DNA of 64,000 bases from Buttiauxella gaviniae (GCF_040786275.1 NZ_JBFMVT010000002.1:434001-498000); one strand, 5' to 3'; numbered from the stretch's first letter, positions 1-10,004 are shown. Translations and numbers: made by a program. The notes: a model not told the origin generated them from the letters alone.

Positions 1-770
1 TTCAGAGCGGTTAACGCCCCGGCCGCCATGCTGTCGTTATAGGCAAACACCGCACTAAGCTGTAAATTGCGCCCCAGCAATTCCACCATTGCCGCTTCGC
101 CGCCCTGCATATCCGGCGACCCCACGCCTGTCCAGCTTTCCGGCGGGGTTATCCCCTGCTCGGTCATGCCGCGCATCCACCCTTCACGGCGCTGGGCGTT
201 ATCTTCAATAGCGTGGCTGGATGCCAGGTATCCGATGCGTTGATGGCCCTGATTGAACAGCATTCGGGTGGCCATCAATGCGCCGCTGACGTTATCAAGC
301 CCAACGCAGCGATGCTCAAAGCCCGGCACAATGCGGTTGACCAACACCATACCCGGAATCTGTTCGAGAAATTCGCCCAACTCCTGGTCGCTCAACGCCT
401 TTGCATGAACAATCAAGGCGTTGCAGCGCTGACGAATCAGCACTTCAATCGCATGGCGCTCTTTTTCTTCCTGATGATAACTATTGCCGATGAGAACATA
501 TTTGTTGTGCTGCTGCGCCACGACATCCACCGCTTTGACCAGCGCGCCAAAAAACGGATCGGAGACATCCATCACGACCACGCCAATGGTATCGCTGACC
601 TGGGTCGCCAGCGCCTGCGCGTTCGCATTCGGTCGATAGCCCAGTTGCGCCACGGCCTGCATCACACTTTCGCGGGTGTCAGCGCTGACTAACGCACTGT
701 TATTGAGAACACGGGAGACTGTCGCCACGGAGACGCCAGCGATGCGGGCTACGTCACGAATGGTGATCAT
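1..770 (-). CDS. galS: GalS, LacI-family repressor of galactose/methyl-galactoside genes (3' end cut by window)
   Basis: GalS (isorepressor) binds gal operators and is released by galactose; it controls the mgl transport genes and itself. The visible 256 codons start [20 protein letters not shown], the LacI-type helix-turn-helix, followed by the hinge helix and the first part of the periplasmic-binding-protein-like sensor domain. Sequence and length to the window edge track E. coli GalS closely, including the stretch around [20 protein letters not shown]. The ATG at 770 is the family start. The C-terminal quarter lies outside the window. Upstream lies a matching gal-type operator (880-895), which suggests autoregulation. 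GalR is the close alternative, but the neighbours yeiB and folE fit galS. Confidence 0.95.
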   Translation of the reverse strand, partial: MITIRDVARIAGVSVATVSRVLNNSALVSADTRESVMQAVAQLGYRPNANAQALATQVSDTIGVVVMDVSDPFFGALVKAVDVVAQQHNKYVLIGNSYHQEEKERHAIEVLIRQRCNALIVHAKALSDQELGEFLEQIPGMVLVNRIVPGFEHRCVGLDNVSGALMATRMLFNQGHQRIGYLASSHAIEDNAQRREGWMRGMTEQGITPPESWTGVGSPDMQGGEAAMVELLGRNLQLSAVFAYNDSMAAGALTAL

Positions 771-879
771 GTTTATCACCAGACGGAAGAGGAATTGATC
801 TCATGAGTGCACCCTGTATTTGGCAAGGTGGCTATTCTCGCAGCGACGGAGAATTGACTACGTGAGGAGGATCACAGTC

Positions 880-895
880 ATGAAAACGGTTACAT
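880..895. promoter_or_regulatory. GalR/GalS-type operator upstream of galS
   Basis: ATGAAAACGGTTACAT read on the other strand gives ATGTAACCGTTTTCAT, close to the gal operator consensus GTGTAANCGNTTACAC with the central CG kept. It lies 110 bp upstream of the galS start, where GalS autoregulation is expected. Match seen in sequence; function inferred. Confidence 0.65.
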
Positions 896-910
896 ACAAA
901 TCATTAACAT

Positions 911-928
911 TTGTGATGTGTATCATTA
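911..928. promoter_or_regulatory. Candidate CRP site upstream of galS
   Basis: TGTGA, six bases, then TCATT resembles the CRP site TGTGA-N6-TCACA. It overlaps the yeiB stop codon and lies about 25 bp upstream of the candidate gal operator, the arrangement expected for a cAMP-CRP-activated galS promoter. The right half is imperfect. Confidence 0.45.
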
Positions 929-2083
929 TCTTGCTGTATGTTTCAGAGAGACGCCTGCGGCGCGTGCGGTGAGCTGCCGCCAGAGCCACTCAACCGGCCC
1001 CTGGCGGAAGTAACGCAGCCAGACCAGAGAGAACAGAATGTTGATTGCCCAAACCACAGGCACCAGCGCCAGCAGTGAGAGGCGATCGAATTTCATCATC
1101 CAGCCCATGCGGAAGAAGAATGTGGTGCAAATCAGCGTTTGCAGCAAATAGTTCGACAGCGCCATACGCCCGACATGCGCCACCGCATTCACAATGCGCA
1201 TCCGCGAAAGCTGCGGCCAGTAACCATAAATCAGTGCGGCATAACCTATTGTCTGAAACGGTGCGCTCAATTCTCGCGGGGCTTGCAGCAAAAATGCGCA
1301 CCAGCGGTACATCCAACCCACGTGCCATTGGGCATAAATAGCCGGAATATTGATGAGCATGCCGACCGCAATCAGGCACAAACCGGTGCGCCGGTAATGA
1401 TGCAAACTAAACTCGCCTCGCAGCCAGCCGCTGCGCATTAACGACGCGCCAATCAGCATCATTCCCGCCAGTTGCCAGCCATACTGAGCCCCCAGCGCGA
1501 CTAAATTCGAGGAGAGTAAATCGATCCGATTGCTGATGGCCTCTGTACCGCCCTGAAGTTTCCACCACTGCTCATACTGCAGGTTAGCCGCGTCAGGAAC
1601 CCAGGAACGGTTCGGCGCATCACCGGAGATAAAGCCCAGCAAGAGCAGCACACCGATACCTGTCAGATAAAGCATAACGCCGGTGTTAAACAGCGAACGA
1701 ATCCCCGGCGCATCACGAATCAAGCGCCAGCAAACCAGCCCGACTAAGCCATAGGCCAGCAAAATATCACCATCCCATAAGAAGATAGCGTGCATGAAAC
1801 CCAGCAGAACTAATAACGTCAGACGTGACTGGATCCAGCGCTTGCCGCGATGTAACAACATCTGCAAACCCGCACCGAACAACAGAGCAAACAAAGTAAG
1901 GAATTTTACCTGCGCGAAAAGATCTAAAATCGCCCAGGTCCAGGCGTCGTGGTCGGTAACGGAACCGGACCAGGCTGGATTGAGGTACGCCGCCTTCGGC
2001 AAACCGAAGGCCACGATATTAAGCAGCAGGATACCGAGAATAGCGACGCCACGGACAAAATCCAGCGTTACGTTTCTCTCCAT
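926..2083 (-). CDS. yeiB: YeiB-like inner membrane protein, DUF418 family
   Basis: A 385-residue polytopic membrane protein of the YeiB/DUF418 family, function not established. It starts MERNVTLDFVRGVAILGILL; this N-terminal LDFVRGxAILGI stretch is typical of the family and resembles membrane acyltransferase-like proteins. Roughly ten hydrophobic segments follow, and the C-terminal part (about residues 220-370) is the DUF418 domain. The gene lies 20 bp downstream of folE on the same strand, as in E. coli, so the two are probably co-transcribed. No terminator was seen after it; its stop lies next to the galS control region. Confidence 0.9.
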   Translation of the reverse strand: MERNVTLDFVRGVAILGILLLNIVAFGLPKAAYLNPAWSGSVTDHDAWTWAILDLFAQVKFLTLFALLFGAGLQMLLHRGKRWIQSRLTLLVLLGFMHAIFLWDGDILLAYGLVGLVCWRLIRDAPGIRSLFNTGVMLYLTGIGVLLLLGFISGDAPNRSWVPDAANLQYEQWWKLQGGTEAISNRIDLLSSNLVALGAQYGWQLAGMMLIGASLMRSGWLRGEFSLHHYRRTGLCLIAVGMLINIPAIYAQWHVGWMYRWCAFLLQAPRELSAPFQTIGYAALIYGYWPQLSRMRIVNAVAHVGRMALSNYLLQTLICTTFFFRMGWMMKFDRLSLLALVPVVWAINILFSLVWLRYFRQGPVEWLWRQLTARAAGVSLKHTAR

Positions 2084-2103
2084 ACACCCTGCCTGCTTAT
2101 AAG

Positions 2104-2769
2104 TTAGTTATGACGGACTGCGCGCAGAAATTCCTGGCGAGTATTTTGGCTGGATTTGAATAATCCGCCCAGCGATGTCGTAGTTGTCGCACTGGTTGCA
2201 TCCTGCACGCCACGCGCTTTCACACAATAATGGACTGCATCAATAGATACCGCCACATTGTTGGTGCCCAGCAGGGTTTGCAGCGCAATCAGAATTTGCT
2301 GCGTTAAGCGTTCCTGAACCTGCGGACGCTGCGCAAAGAATTGCACAATGCGGTTAATTTTCGACAGGCCAATCACGGTATCTTTCGGCAGATAAGAGAC
2401 GGTCGCTTTGCCATCAATGGTGACGAAATGGTGTTCACAGGTACTGGTGAGCGTGATATTGCGCACGGTGACCATTTCATCCACCTTCATCTTATTCTCG
2501 ATGACGGTGATTTTTGGGAAATTGGCATAATCGAGGCCGGAGAAAATCTCATCGACATACATTTTTGCAATGCGATGCGGCGTTTCCATCAGGCTATCGT
2601 CGCTGAGATCGAGATTGAGCAACTGCATGATTTCCGTCATATGTTCGGCAATCTGGCGTTTGCGGGTTTCATTATCCAGCTCACGCAAAGGTGGGCGCAG
2701 CGGCGTTTCTAAACCGCGAGCAACCAGTGCTTCGTGAACCATTGCGGCTTCTGGACTTAGTGATGACAT
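2104..2769 (-). CDS. folE: GTP cyclohydrolase I (FolE)
   Basis: Converts GTP to 7,8-dihydroneopterin triphosphate, the first step of folate synthesis (and the queuosine precursor). The product has 221 residues, the usual length, and carries the family motifs: [14 protein letters not shown] with zinc-binding Cys and His, and the second zinc Cys in [20 protein letters not shown]. The start chosen is MSSLSPEAA because it matches the E. coli N-terminus and has AGGAGAAAACAGT just before it; a longer reading frame upstream has no such support. It heads a probable folE-yeiB operon. Confidence 0.97.
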   Translation of the reverse strand: MSSLSPEAAMVHEALVARGLETPLRPPLRELDNETRKRQIAEHMTEIMQLLNLDLSDDSLMETPHRIAKMYVDEIFSGLDYANFPKITVIENKMKVDEMVTVRNITLTSTCEHHFVTIDGKATVSYLPKDTVIGLSKINRIVQFFAQRPQVQERLTQQILIALQTLLGTNNVAVSIDAVHYCVKARGVQDATSATTTTSLGGLFKSSQNTRQEFLRAVRHN

Positions 2770-2897
2770 ACTGTTTTCTCCTGCAGGTGTGACTGACCTC
2801 GGCCCTGCGTGGGGCAAAGTGTGCGCTCATTGTGCGGGAGCGCGTCCGCATAATCCAGTGGTGCGAACGATAATTATTGAAATCATCAATACCTTTG

Positions 2898-4064
2898 CTA
2901 CCTGCGCCAAACCAAACCGCCGCCGATCAATAATGCAAATCCGGCGACATATAATGCCGGCTCAAGTTGCCCGGTAAACGACGTCGATACTGCCGATAGC
3001 ATCGGCCCGACCAACTGCCCTATCGCATAACCGGTGGTCAGCAATCCCGCCATGTAGCGAGTGTGGAGCGGTGCAAGTTCACGTCCATACAGCAGCGATA
3101 ACTGCACCGCGCATAAAAATCCTCCCCCCACCAGGACAGACCCCAGAATCAGCCCCGTGATGTCGGGAATCATATCTGAGGCGAATACCCCGAAGGCCTG
3201 TAGCCAGAGTACCAGCGCCAGGCGTTGATGACTTTGCAAACATTGCCTTGCGGCAATGCCGAGCAAAATCCCGCATACCGCCGCCCCTCCGAATACCGGC
3301 CAGATGAACTGGGCGAATGCGCTTCCGGGGAAGCGCGCGCTGGCCATCTGCGACAAAAACGTGGCAGGCAGAATATAGCCAAACCCCGCCAGGCTGTAAC
3401 TCAGCACCAGGCGTTTAAGCTGGGGGGTTAACACCAGCGGCTCCGGTGCCGTTTCCGGGCGATGTAACTCCCCTTTGCGCGGTAAATTCCGGGCAATTAA
3501 GAGAATAAACAACAGCGCCAAAGCACCATAAACCAGCCAGGCATGGCTTGCCGATAAACCATAGCGATGAATTAAAACCGCCAGCAGCCCGCTGATAAAG
3601 ATCCCGGCACCCGGCCCGGCGAACACCGCAGCACTTAAACCCGGTTTGCCAAAATGTGCCAGCTTCTCGTTACTCCAGGCGGCAACCAATACCATTGCCC
3701 AACCGCTTGCTACGCCAATCAGAAAACGAATCAACGCATGCCAAAGGGCTGAATCTACGGTGGCGGAAAGCAGCGTTAAAATAACCGCGCCCCAGACGCC
3801 AGCCTGTAACCGTAATTCAACGCGTCGATGCGCACGCATGGCATCCCACGCGCCAACCAGATAACCGAGGTAGTTAATCGCCGCTACCAAACCCGCACTG
3901 GTTAAGGTAAGTTGCCCTTCCGTTATCATCAGCGGGACCTGTGGGGTGAACGCAAAACGGCCAATGCCCATTGCCACCACCAACACCAGAAATCCCGTTA
4001 TCGCGATACGTGCCGCCACGCAGCCCCCGGTTGTTACGATTACGTTGCCAGCATGATGCAGCAT
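2898..4064 (-). CDS. MFS transporter of the YbfB/YjiJ family, substrate unknown
   Basis: A 388-residue major facilitator protein with about twelve hydrophobic segments. The motif VVAMGIGRFAFTPQVPLMI near the N-terminus and the AINYLGYLVGAW stretch are typical of the YbfB/YjiJ group. No substrate can be assigned. The gene is divergent to yeiG and is not present between folE and yeiG in E. coli, so it is an insertion or a lineage-specific retention. The start is uncertain: the ATG at 4064 has no clear ribosome site, whereas a GTG at 4019 follows a G-rich stretch and would give MAARIAITGFLVL, which fits the family better. Confidence 0.8.
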   Translation of the reverse strand: MLHHAGNVIVTTGGCVAARIAITGFLVLVVAMGIGRFAFTPQVPLMITEGQLTLTSAGLVAAINYLGYLVGAWDAMRAHRRVELRLQAGVWGAVILTLLSATVDSALWHALIRFLIGVASGWAMVLVAAWSNEKLAHFGKPGLSAAVFAGPGAGIFISGLLAVLIHRYGLSASHAWLVYGALALLFILLIARNLPRKGELHRPETAPEPLVLTPQLKRLVLSYSLAGFGYILPATFLSQMASARFPGSAFAQFIWPVFGGAAVCGILLGIAARQCLQSHQRLALVLWLQAFGVFASDMIPDITGLILGSVLVGGGFLCAVQLSLLYGRELAPLHTRYMAGLLTTGYAIGQLVGPMLSAVSTSFTGQLEPALYVAGFALLIGGGLVWRR

Positions 4065-4126
4065 GACTAGACTTGGGTGAAGTGAAACTTATTCATTGAT
4101 ATTGAATATAAATAAGGACCGTTTTA

Positions 4127-4957
4127 ATGGAACTTCTCGAAGAACACCGATGTTTTGAAGGTTGGCAGCAGCGTTGGCGCCATGATTCCGCGGTACTGAA
4201 ATGCCCGATGACGTTCAGTATTTTTCTTCCAACTCCGCGCACCACCCCGCCTCCGGTTTTGTACTGGTTATCCGGTTTGACGTGTAACGATGAGAATTTC
4301 ACCACCAAAGCGGGCGCACAGCGTGTTGCGTCTGAATTAGGTATCGTGTTGGTGATGCCTGACACCAGCCCGCGCGGTGAAAACGTGCCAAACAATGAAA
4401 GCTACGATCTCGGCCAGGGTGCAGGTTTTTACCTTAACGCCACTGAACAGCCGTGGGCAGACCATTTCCGCATGTACGATTACATCAACGACGAATTACC
4501 CGCCCTTATCGCCGACAACTTTAGCATCAGCGACAAAGCGTCTATCTTCGGGCATTCGATGGGCGGCCACGGTGCACTAAGCATCGCATTGAAGAATCCG
4601 GGCCGTTACTGTTCAGTTTCCGCTTTTGCGCCCATTGTGAATCCAACGCGCGTGCCGTGGGGGCAAAAAGCCTTCGCCGCCTATTTAGGTCATGATGAAG
4701 AAAAATGGCGCGAGTGGGATAGCTGCTGCTTATTGATGCAGGCAGATAGCGCGCATCCATTGCCGATACTTATCGATCAAGGTGATGCCGATCAGTTCCT
4801 TGCGGATCAACTGCAACCGGCGCAATTTGCTGAAGTTGCACGCCAAAAGAACTGGCCGCTTACCCTGCGGGTGCAGCCAGGTTACGATCACAGCTATTAC
4901 TTTATTGCGTCGTTTGTGGAGGATCATTTGCGATTCCACGCGGAGCATCTGGCGTAA
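4127..4957 (+). CDS. yeiG: S-formylglutathione hydrolase YeiG
   Basis: Hydrolyses S-formylglutathione to formate and glutathione, the last step of glutathione-dependent formaldehyde removal. The 276-residue protein is an alpha/beta-hydrolase of the esterase D type: the nucleophile Ser lies in [10 protein letters not shown] (around residue 147), the Asp in [10 protein letters not shown] and the His in GYDHSYYFI. The N-terminus [19 protein letters not shown] matches E. coli YeiG, and AAGGACC precedes the ATG. The gene stands alone, divergent to the MFS gene and convergent to cirA. Confidence 0.96.
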   Translation: MELLEEHRCFEGWQQRWRHDSAVLKCPMTFSIFLPTPRTTPPPVLYWLSGLTCNDENFTTKAGAQRVASELGIVLVMPDTSPRGENVPNNESYDLGQGAGFYLNATEQPWADHFRMYDYINDELPALIADNFSISDKASIFGHSMGGHGALSIALKNPGRYCSVSAFAPIVNPTRVPWGQKAFAAYLGHDEEKWREWDSCCLLMQADSAHPLPILIDQGDADQFLADQLQPAQFAEVARQKNWPLTLRVQPGYDHSYYFIASFVEDHLRFHAEHLA

Positions 4958-4964
4958 CAAGAAT

Positions 4965-4998
4965 GTCGGATGGCGCTTCGCTTATCCGACCTACGCCC
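4965..4998. repeat. REP element after yeiG
   Basis: GTCGGAT (4965-4971) pairs with ATCCGAC (4984-4990) around GGCGCTTCGCTT, followed by CTACGCC. This is the typical enterobacterial REP palindrome, directly after the yeiG stop. Confidence 0.85.
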
Positions 4999-5003
4999 TC
5001 ATG

Positions 5004-5083
5004 GACCCCACCCCAGCCCTCCCCTGGCAAGGGGAGGGAGTTTTAGCTCCTCCCCCTGGCAAGGGGGAGGCTGGGAGGGGGTC
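5004..5083. repeat. 80-bp cruciform-like repeat between yeiG and cirA
   Basis: An outer stem (5004-5018 with 5069-5083, GACCCC...CAGCC against GGCTG...GGGTC) encloses two hairpins, CTCCCC-TGGCAA-GGGGAG and CTCCCCC-TGGCAA-GGGGGAG. It sits between convergent yeiG and cirA. A related GGTCGGGGTGAGG motif follows at about 5109-5121. It resembles dispersed CCCTCACCCC-type intergenic repeats of proteobacteria. No coding content seen. Confidence 0.75.
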
Positions 5084-5136
5084 ATTTTGTCCCTGGTCTA
5101 AACACGAAGGTCGGGGTGAGGATAAAAATCACTTCA

Positions 5137-7107
5137 TCAGAATGAGTAATCCACCGCCATAAAGTAACGACGGCCATCTTCGTTATAACTGTAATCGTCA
5201 CGACTCAGATCTTTATCACCCAGGTTCATCACGCCCGCACGCAATTTGACGTTTTTCGTCGCCTTCCATGCCGCGCCGGTATTCCACACCACATAACCAC
5301 CAGGCGTTGCAGAGCCGTCGGTTGTGGCACGCTGTTCGCCGGTATAGTTTGCGGAAACGTAGAAGGACCAGTCATCCAGCGGCGCCCAGTCTACGGTCCC
5401 GTTTGCGGTGTGGAATGGCAGCGAGGCGAGAGGTTTATTCCCGCCGCCGCTCAGATCGCGACCGTCGTTATAGGTGTAGTTCAGCGTCAGTTTCCACTGT
5501 TCGTTAAACGGCACTTTCAGCTCGGTTTCCACGCCACGCACACGTGCCTTGTTAACGTTGTAGTATTTGAAGATTGGGCGACCCGCGCTGTCAAAGCCAA
5601 CAAAGTTAGAGTAAGACGGGGCTTCGGTGCGACTGGAGGTTCGATTAATATCAATCATATCGTCGAGATTGTTCTGGAACGTGGTGATGCTTCCCGTCAC
5701 ACCGTCCAGCACGCCTTCATCACCTGCAAAGTACAGGCCGAGTTCAAAACTTTCGCTGGTTTCTGGTTTCAGATCCGGGCTACCGACAATCTTACAAGAC
5801 CCACGGCAAGAGTTACTGGTCCAGTCAGGGCTCAGTTGCAACAATGAAGGAGCTTTAAACGCCGTCGCCCAGCCGCCTTTCATGGTGATGGTATCTGTTG
5901 CGCTATAGACCAGATAAGCACGCGGGCTCCAGTGGTCGCCGTAGGTTTCGTGATCGTCCATACGCACGCCGGTCGTCAGCGCCAGCGGTTCGAAAATCCG
6001 CCATTCATCTTCTACAAACAGCGCGTACTGGCTGGCAGAGGTATCGGAGCTATTGCCGCCGGTGAGATTAACCGGGTCAGTCAGCTTGTCGTGTCGCCAT
6101 TCGCCACCAAACGTCAGCAACTGGTTAATCTCACCCAGTGGCAGAACCAGTTTGCCGTCGAGGCTGTTATTGCGTGAGGTGATTGGCGAGCTGTTGCCTG
6201 GATTGAGGTTATCAATCTTATCGCCGTAGAAACGCAGCTCGGTGTTGCCATAATCCCAACGACCATTGTGGGAAATGGAGTAATCCTGGCGCTCCATGCG
6301 GTTTTGGTTCAGGGAGTCAGAATCGCGGTCCTGACGGTCAAAACCATAGCCGAAGCTCATATCCTGGTTTTCCGTTGGCGTCAGGGCAAACTCAGCGCTA
6401 CCGCTGCGTGTGGTAAAGCCTTCGATACGCGGTGTTTCACCGGTTGCACTGGTGCTGGAAGGTTCTTGCTTATCTTTTTCGCGCTTACCGAGGTTGCCGT
6501 AAACTTTTACCCCAAGCAAATCGTCAATGATTGGCCCGCTGGCGAAGAAGTTACTGTTATATGAATCCCCGCGATCGCGTTTTTCCTGGATAGTGGTATC
6601 CGCCGTCACGGTGCCGTGCCAGGCTTTGCCCACTTTACGCGTAATAATGTTGACCACGCCGCCTAACGCATCGGAACCGTACAGGGATGACATCGGCCCG
6701 CGCACCACTTCGATACGCTCAATGGCATCAACCGGAATCCAGTTGAGGTCAAAATCGTTATGACGGAATACGGCATTACGTGAGTTAACACGCTTGCCAT
6801 CAACAAGAATCAGCGTGTAGCTACTGCTCAGACCACGAATACTGACGCCCTGACGGTTATCCCCTTCGTTGGTCAGTTGCACACCCGGAACTTCCTGCAA
6901 AACATCTTTCAGGTTCTGAATGGGCTTTTTCTTGAGATCTTCTTGAGTGATAACGCTGATACTGGCAGGGGCATCTTTGAGGTTTTGCTCGGTAGCAGAA
7001 GCAGTGACAACCATAGTGTCTTCACGTTCTTCAGCAATGACCGGAAACGCAACACTGATTATTGACGCGCAAAGTCCTCCCCGGACGATGGGATTCAACC
7101 TTAACAT
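5137..7107 (-). CDS. cirA: CirA, TonB-dependent catecholate siderophore receptor / colicin I receptor
   Basis: Outer membrane receptor that imports ferric catecholates (dihydroxybenzoylserine type) with TonB energy and serves as colicin Ia/Ib receptor in E. coli. The product has 656 residues with a signal peptide ([25 protein letters not shown]), a TonB box (DTMVVTAS), a plug domain (about 45-155, with [22 protein letters not shown]) and a 22-strand barrel ending in the aromatic VDYSF. The start at MLRLNP is chosen because it matches E. coli and has GGAGAAAGGA before it; four extra codons upstream are unsupported. A Fur box lies upstream at 7245, so iron repression is expected. Confidence 0.96.
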   Translation of the reverse strand: MLRLNPIVRGGLCASIISVAFPVIAEEREDTMVVTASATEQNLKDAPASISVITQEDLKKKPIQNLKDVLQEVPGVQLTNEGDNRQGVSIRGLSSSYTLILVDGKRVNSRNAVFRHNDFDLNWIPVDAIERIEVVRGPMSSLYGSDALGGVVNIITRKVGKAWHGTVTADTTIQEKRDRGDSYNSNFFASGPIIDDLLGVKVYGNLGKREKDKQEPSSTSATGETPRIEGFTTRSGSAEFALTPTENQDMSFGYGFDRQDRDSDSLNQNRMERQDYSISHNGRWDYGNTELRFYGDKIDNLNPGNSSPITSRNNSLDGKLVLPLGEINQLLTFGGEWRHDKLTDPVNLTGGNSSDTSASQYALFVEDEWRIFEPLALTTGVRMDDHETYGDHWSPRAYLVYSATDTITMKGGWATAFKAPSLLQLSPDWTSNSCRGSCKIVGSPDLKPETSESFELGLYFAGDEGVLDGVTGSITTFQNNLDDMIDINRTSSRTEAPSYSNFVGFDSAGRPIFKYYNVNKARVRGVETELKVPFNEQWKLTLNYTYNDGRDLSGGGNKPLASLPFHTANGTVDWAPLDDWSFYVSANYTGEQRATTDGSATPGGYVVWNTGAAWKATKNVKLRAGVMNLGDKDLSRDDYSYNEDGRRYFMAVDYSF

Positions 7108-7244
7108 TCCTTTCTCCATGAGGTGAATAGCAAACTTAAAGGCTCACATTCCTTAATGCGTCGTTTGCTACGTTGGCAAACGACTGCGCGCTTTACTCAT
7201 CGACATCCAGCCGCGGTAAAGAGTGGCGACACCTTAAATTAAAC

Positions 7245-7260
7245 GAGAATGGTTATCAAT
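7245..7260. promoter_or_regulatory. Fur box upstream of cirA
   Basis: GAGAATGGTTATCAAT, read in reverse ATTGATAACCATTCTC, resembles the Fur consensus GATAATGATAATCATTATC. It lies about 140 bp before the cirA start, as expected for an iron-regulated promoter with a long leader. Confidence 0.7.
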
Positions 7261-7282
7261 CAAATTGTTAAAATTTGTAATG

Positions 7283-7409
7283 TATACCTGAAATAATTCG
7301 CGTTGCGGGAACGTGGCAAGAAAGCGAGTCCCGATGAACTTACTTGAGTAAGAGATTCGGGTGAGTGAGCGCCGCCAGGGCAACAACTGCTTGAAGTATG
7401 ACGGGTATA
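7283..7409. repeat. ERIC element (127 bp, complete)
   Basis: Bounded by TATACC and GGGTATA, with the central ERIC core in which CTTACTTGAGTAAG is followed by a GATTCGGGTGAGTGAGCG stretch. Length and core match the enterobacterial repetitive intergenic consensus. It lies between cirA and lysP; no gene overlaps it. Confidence 0.9.
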
Positions 7410-7438
7410 TGAAGGGCATTACGGGGGCGAAAATAAAT

Positions 7439-7461
7439 AAGGGCGCGATAATCGCGCCCTT
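7439..7461 (-). terminator. Terminator after lysP
   Basis: AAGGGCGCGAT pairs with ATCGCGCCCTT, and in the lysP direction the stem is followed by ATTTATTTTC. It starts 7 bp after the lysP stop codon. Confidence 0.8.
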
Positions 7462-7467
7462 ATGATG

Positions 7468-8937
7468 TTACTTTTTAAATGTGTTTGGGAAAGTCATTTC
7501 GCTGTATTTCACAAAACGTGTCCCTTTGGTTATCCGGTAACCGAACCAAATCGCCAGGAACAACGGAATACCAATGTAGGTCGCCGTTACGCCTGCCCAG
7601 TCAATCTTATCGGCCAGGAAGGCTTCATAGTTCTGGCCCAGAGTAATGATAAGGCACAGTACGAAGGCAAAGATTGGCCCTAGCGGGAAGAAGCCGGAAA
7701 CATACGGTAAGTCTTTAAGATCACGCCCTTGTTTCACATAGCCGCGACGGAAACGGTAGTGGCTAACGGCAATCCCCAACCAGGCGATAAAGCCCGTCAT
7801 ACCTGAGGTATTCAGCAGCCACAGGTAAACCGTTTGGTTACCAAACATCGAAGTGAGGAAGCACAGGCCAGCAATCACAGTGGTTGCATACAGCGCGTTA
7901 CGCGGTACACCACCTTTTGACAGCTTAGAGAAGATGTGCGGCGCTTTGCCATCGCAGGCCAGGGTGTAAAGCATACGGGTAGAGGCGTACATACCGGAGT
8001 TACCCGCAGACAGCACCGCCGTCAGGATAACTGCGTTCATTACCGCTGCCGCAGACAGCAGACCCGCATGTTCAAATACCAGTGTGAACGGGCTCACGCC
8101 GATGTCTTTCACATCATTGCGCAGCAGGCTCGGGTCGGTATAAGGAATGATCAGGCTGATAATCAGAATCGCGAACACATAGAACAGCAGGATACGCCAG
8201 AACACCTGACGCACCGCACGTGGAATGTTCTTGCCTGGATCTTCAGACTCGCCCGCCGCAACACCGATAAGCTCAGTCCCCTGGAAGGAGAAGCCGACTA
8301 TCATTGCCACGCCTATCATGGCGGAGAATCCACCGGCAAACGGCGCATCGCCAATCGCCCAGTTGCTCCAGCCCGCAGGTTGCGCGCCTTTAAAGATGCC
8401 AAGAATCATCATCACGCCGACAATGATAAAAATGACTACCGTGACAACTTTAATCAGGGAGAACCAATATTCTGCTTCACCAAAACCTTTAACGGAGATG
8501 TAGTTAAGCAAGAACATGATGCCAAGGAACAATGCACTCCAGATCCAGCCTGGGGTATCAGGGAACCAATAGTTCATCACTAACTGTGATGCAACCAGGT
8601 CAACGGCGATGGTGACTGCCCAGTTGTACCAGTAGTTCCAGCCCAGCGCGAAGCCAAAGCCTTCTTCAACGTATTGTTGCCCGTAGGTCGCAAAAGAGCC
8701 AGAAACCGGCATATAAGCCGCAAGCTCACCCAGGCTTGTCATCAGGAAGTACACCATCAGACCAATCAGTATGTAGGAAAGTAATGCGCCGCCAGGGCCC
8801 GCTTGTGAAATGGTTGCACCTGAGGCAACAAACAGCCCGGTACCGATCGAACCGCCAATGGCGATCATCGTCAAGTGGCGCGCTTTTAGCTCACGACGTA
8901 AGCCAGGCGCTTGTGTGGTTTTATCTTGAGAAACCAT
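7468..8937 (-). CDS. lysP: Lysine permease LysP
   Basis: Lysine-specific proton symporter of the amino acid-polyamine-organocation family; in E. coli it also inhibits the acid sensor CadC. The 489-residue product has twelve hydrophobic segments, the first carrying GGSIGTGLFVASGATISQAGP, the family substrate-binding helix. It is nearly collinear with E. coli LysP, and the start MVSQDKTTQAPGLRREL is chosen by that match; seven codons of upstream frame are discarded. GGAAGGACC lies before the ATG. The gene is monocistronic with its own terminator. Confidence 0.97.
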   Translation of the reverse strand: MVSQDKTTQAPGLRRELKARHLTMIAIGGSIGTGLFVASGATISQAGPGGALLSYILIGLMVYFLMTSLGELAAYMPVSGSFATYGQQYVEEGFGFALGWNYWYNWAVTIAVDLVASQLVMNYWFPDTPGWIWSALFLGIMFLLNYISVKGFGEAEYWFSLIKVVTVVIFIIVGVMMILGIFKGAQPAGWSNWAIGDAPFAGGFSAMIGVAMIVGFSFQGTELIGVAAGESEDPGKNIPRAVRQVFWRILLFYVFAILIISLIIPYTDPSLLRNDVKDIGVSPFTLVFEHAGLLSAAAVMNAVILTAVLSAGNSGMYASTRMLYTLACDGKAPHIFSKLSKGGVPRNALYATTVIAGLCFLTSMFGNQTVYLWLLNTSGMTGFIAWLGIAVSHYRFRRGYVKQGRDLKDLPYVSGFFPLGPIFAFVLCLIITLGQNYEAFLADKIDWAGVTATYIGIPLFLAIWFGYRITKGTRFVKYSEMTFPNTFKK

Positions 8938-9041
8938 AGAAAATTGCGGTCCTTCCAAAAAATGAGGCGCGATTGTAACAAATCATCCTCATTCATCCAG
9001 GATAAATACCCTGTTATAAGAGAGCTTCATGATCGACGGCG

Positions 9042-9066
9042 GATTATAAGCAAAGCACTTATAATC
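9042..9066. promoter_or_regulatory. Inverted repeat in the lysP upstream region
   Basis: GATTATAAG (9042-9050) and CTTATAATC (9058-9066) form a perfect 9-bp inverted repeat with a 7-base spacer, about 105 bp upstream of lysP. The TATAAT within it could be the lysP -10 box. E. coli lysP is controlled by ArgP, but an ArgP site cannot be proven by eye. Confidence 0.35.
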
Positions 9067-9089
9067 GGCTGGAATTCCAGGGATAAATC

Positions 9090-9956
9090 CTACTCTTCGC
9101 AATATTTCAAAAAACGCTGCAAAGCGTTAGAGATATGCTTTTGACGATGATGGATACGATAAAGCGTGCGTACAAGGCGTGGCAGCGGCACAGATACTTC
9201 CACCAGCGAGCCTGACTCAAGCTGCTCAGCAATCACTCTGCGCGACAGGCAACTGATACCCAGCCCATGACGCACCGCATGTTTAATCGCCTCTGAATTT
9301 CCAAGCTCCATCCCAAGATGAAACTGCGGCAAATGAGAAAGCAGCAGGTAATCGACAATTTCGCGCGTGCCGGAGCCTTTTTCACGCAGGATCCACTGCT
9401 GTTGAGCGAGGCTTTCCAGTGTGACCGGTTGCTTTAATAGCGGTGCGTCTGGTGAGGAAAATACCACCAGTTCGTCTTCAAGCCACGGTTCCGTGACCAG
9501 CTCAGTCATGTGGCTTGGGCCTTCAATCAGGCCGATATCAACCCGAAAATCCGCCACCGCATTGATTACGTCCTGGCTATTACCCACGCTCATCTCCAGC
9601 GGCAGCGAGGGGAAATCACGGCGATAGTGAGCAATCATTTCCGGCAGAATATAGTTGCCAATAGTGCTGCTGGCGTAAACACGAATGGCGCCGTTATCTT
9701 CTTTAAACAGTTGCTCGACTTCGGTTGCCTGCTCCAGCAACCCCACAACGCGAGGATATAACAAGCGCCCGTGTTCGTTGACCACCAGGCGTTTCCCTAC
9801 CCTGTCAAACAACTGCACGCCCAACTGCCCTTCGAGATCTGACAGCGCCGCGCTCACCGCCGATTGCGACAGCGCCAGCATTTGAGAAGCCTGGGTGGTG
9901 GAACCGCTTTTAAGGACTTCGGCGAAGACTTCGAGTTGCCGTAGGGTGATATGCAT
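9090..9956 (-). CDS. yeiE: LysR-type regulator YeiE
   Basis: A 288-residue LysR-family transcription factor. Residues 1-60 form the winged helix-turn-helix ([38 protein letters not shown], given here by its ends), followed by a linker helix and a two-lobed effector domain. It matches E. coli YeiE almost throughout but ends a few residues earlier (LKYCEE). In related bacteria YeiE affects motility and sulfite tolerance. It is divergent to yeiH with an AT-rich palindrome between them, the usual arrangement of a LysR regulator and its target. Confidence 0.93.
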   Translation of the reverse strand: MHITLRQLEVFAEVLKSGSTTQASQMLALSQSAVSAALSDLEGQLGVQLFDRVGKRLVVNEHGRLLYPRVVGLLEQATEVEQLFKEDNGAIRVYASSTIGNYILPEMIAHYRRDFPSLPLEMSVGNSQDVINAVADFRVDIGLIEGPSHMTELVTEPWLEDELVVFSSPDAPLLKQPVTLESLAQQQWILREKGSGTREIVDYLLLSHLPQFHLGMELGNSEAIKHAVRHGLGISCLSRRVIAEQLESGSLVEVSVPLPRLVRTLYRIHHRQKHISNALQRFLKYCEE

Positions 9957-9982
9957 GGTTGAGACGCCTTAACACTTATTCA

Positions 9983-10004
9983 GATTAATTATAAATATAT
10001 AATC
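9983..10004. promoter_or_regulatory. AT-rich palindrome between yeiE and yeiH, candidate YeiE site
   Basis: GATTA (9983-9987) and TAATC (10000-10004) flank a 12-base A/T spacer. The spacing fits the T-N11-A type of LysR-family site. It lies between the divergent yeiE and yeiH genes. Binding by YeiE is inferred from position only. Confidence 0.5.

Noticed and set aside
7936-8583. 215-codon frame antisense to lysP
   Set aside because: Shadow of lysP codon bias, without family resemblance or ribosome site.
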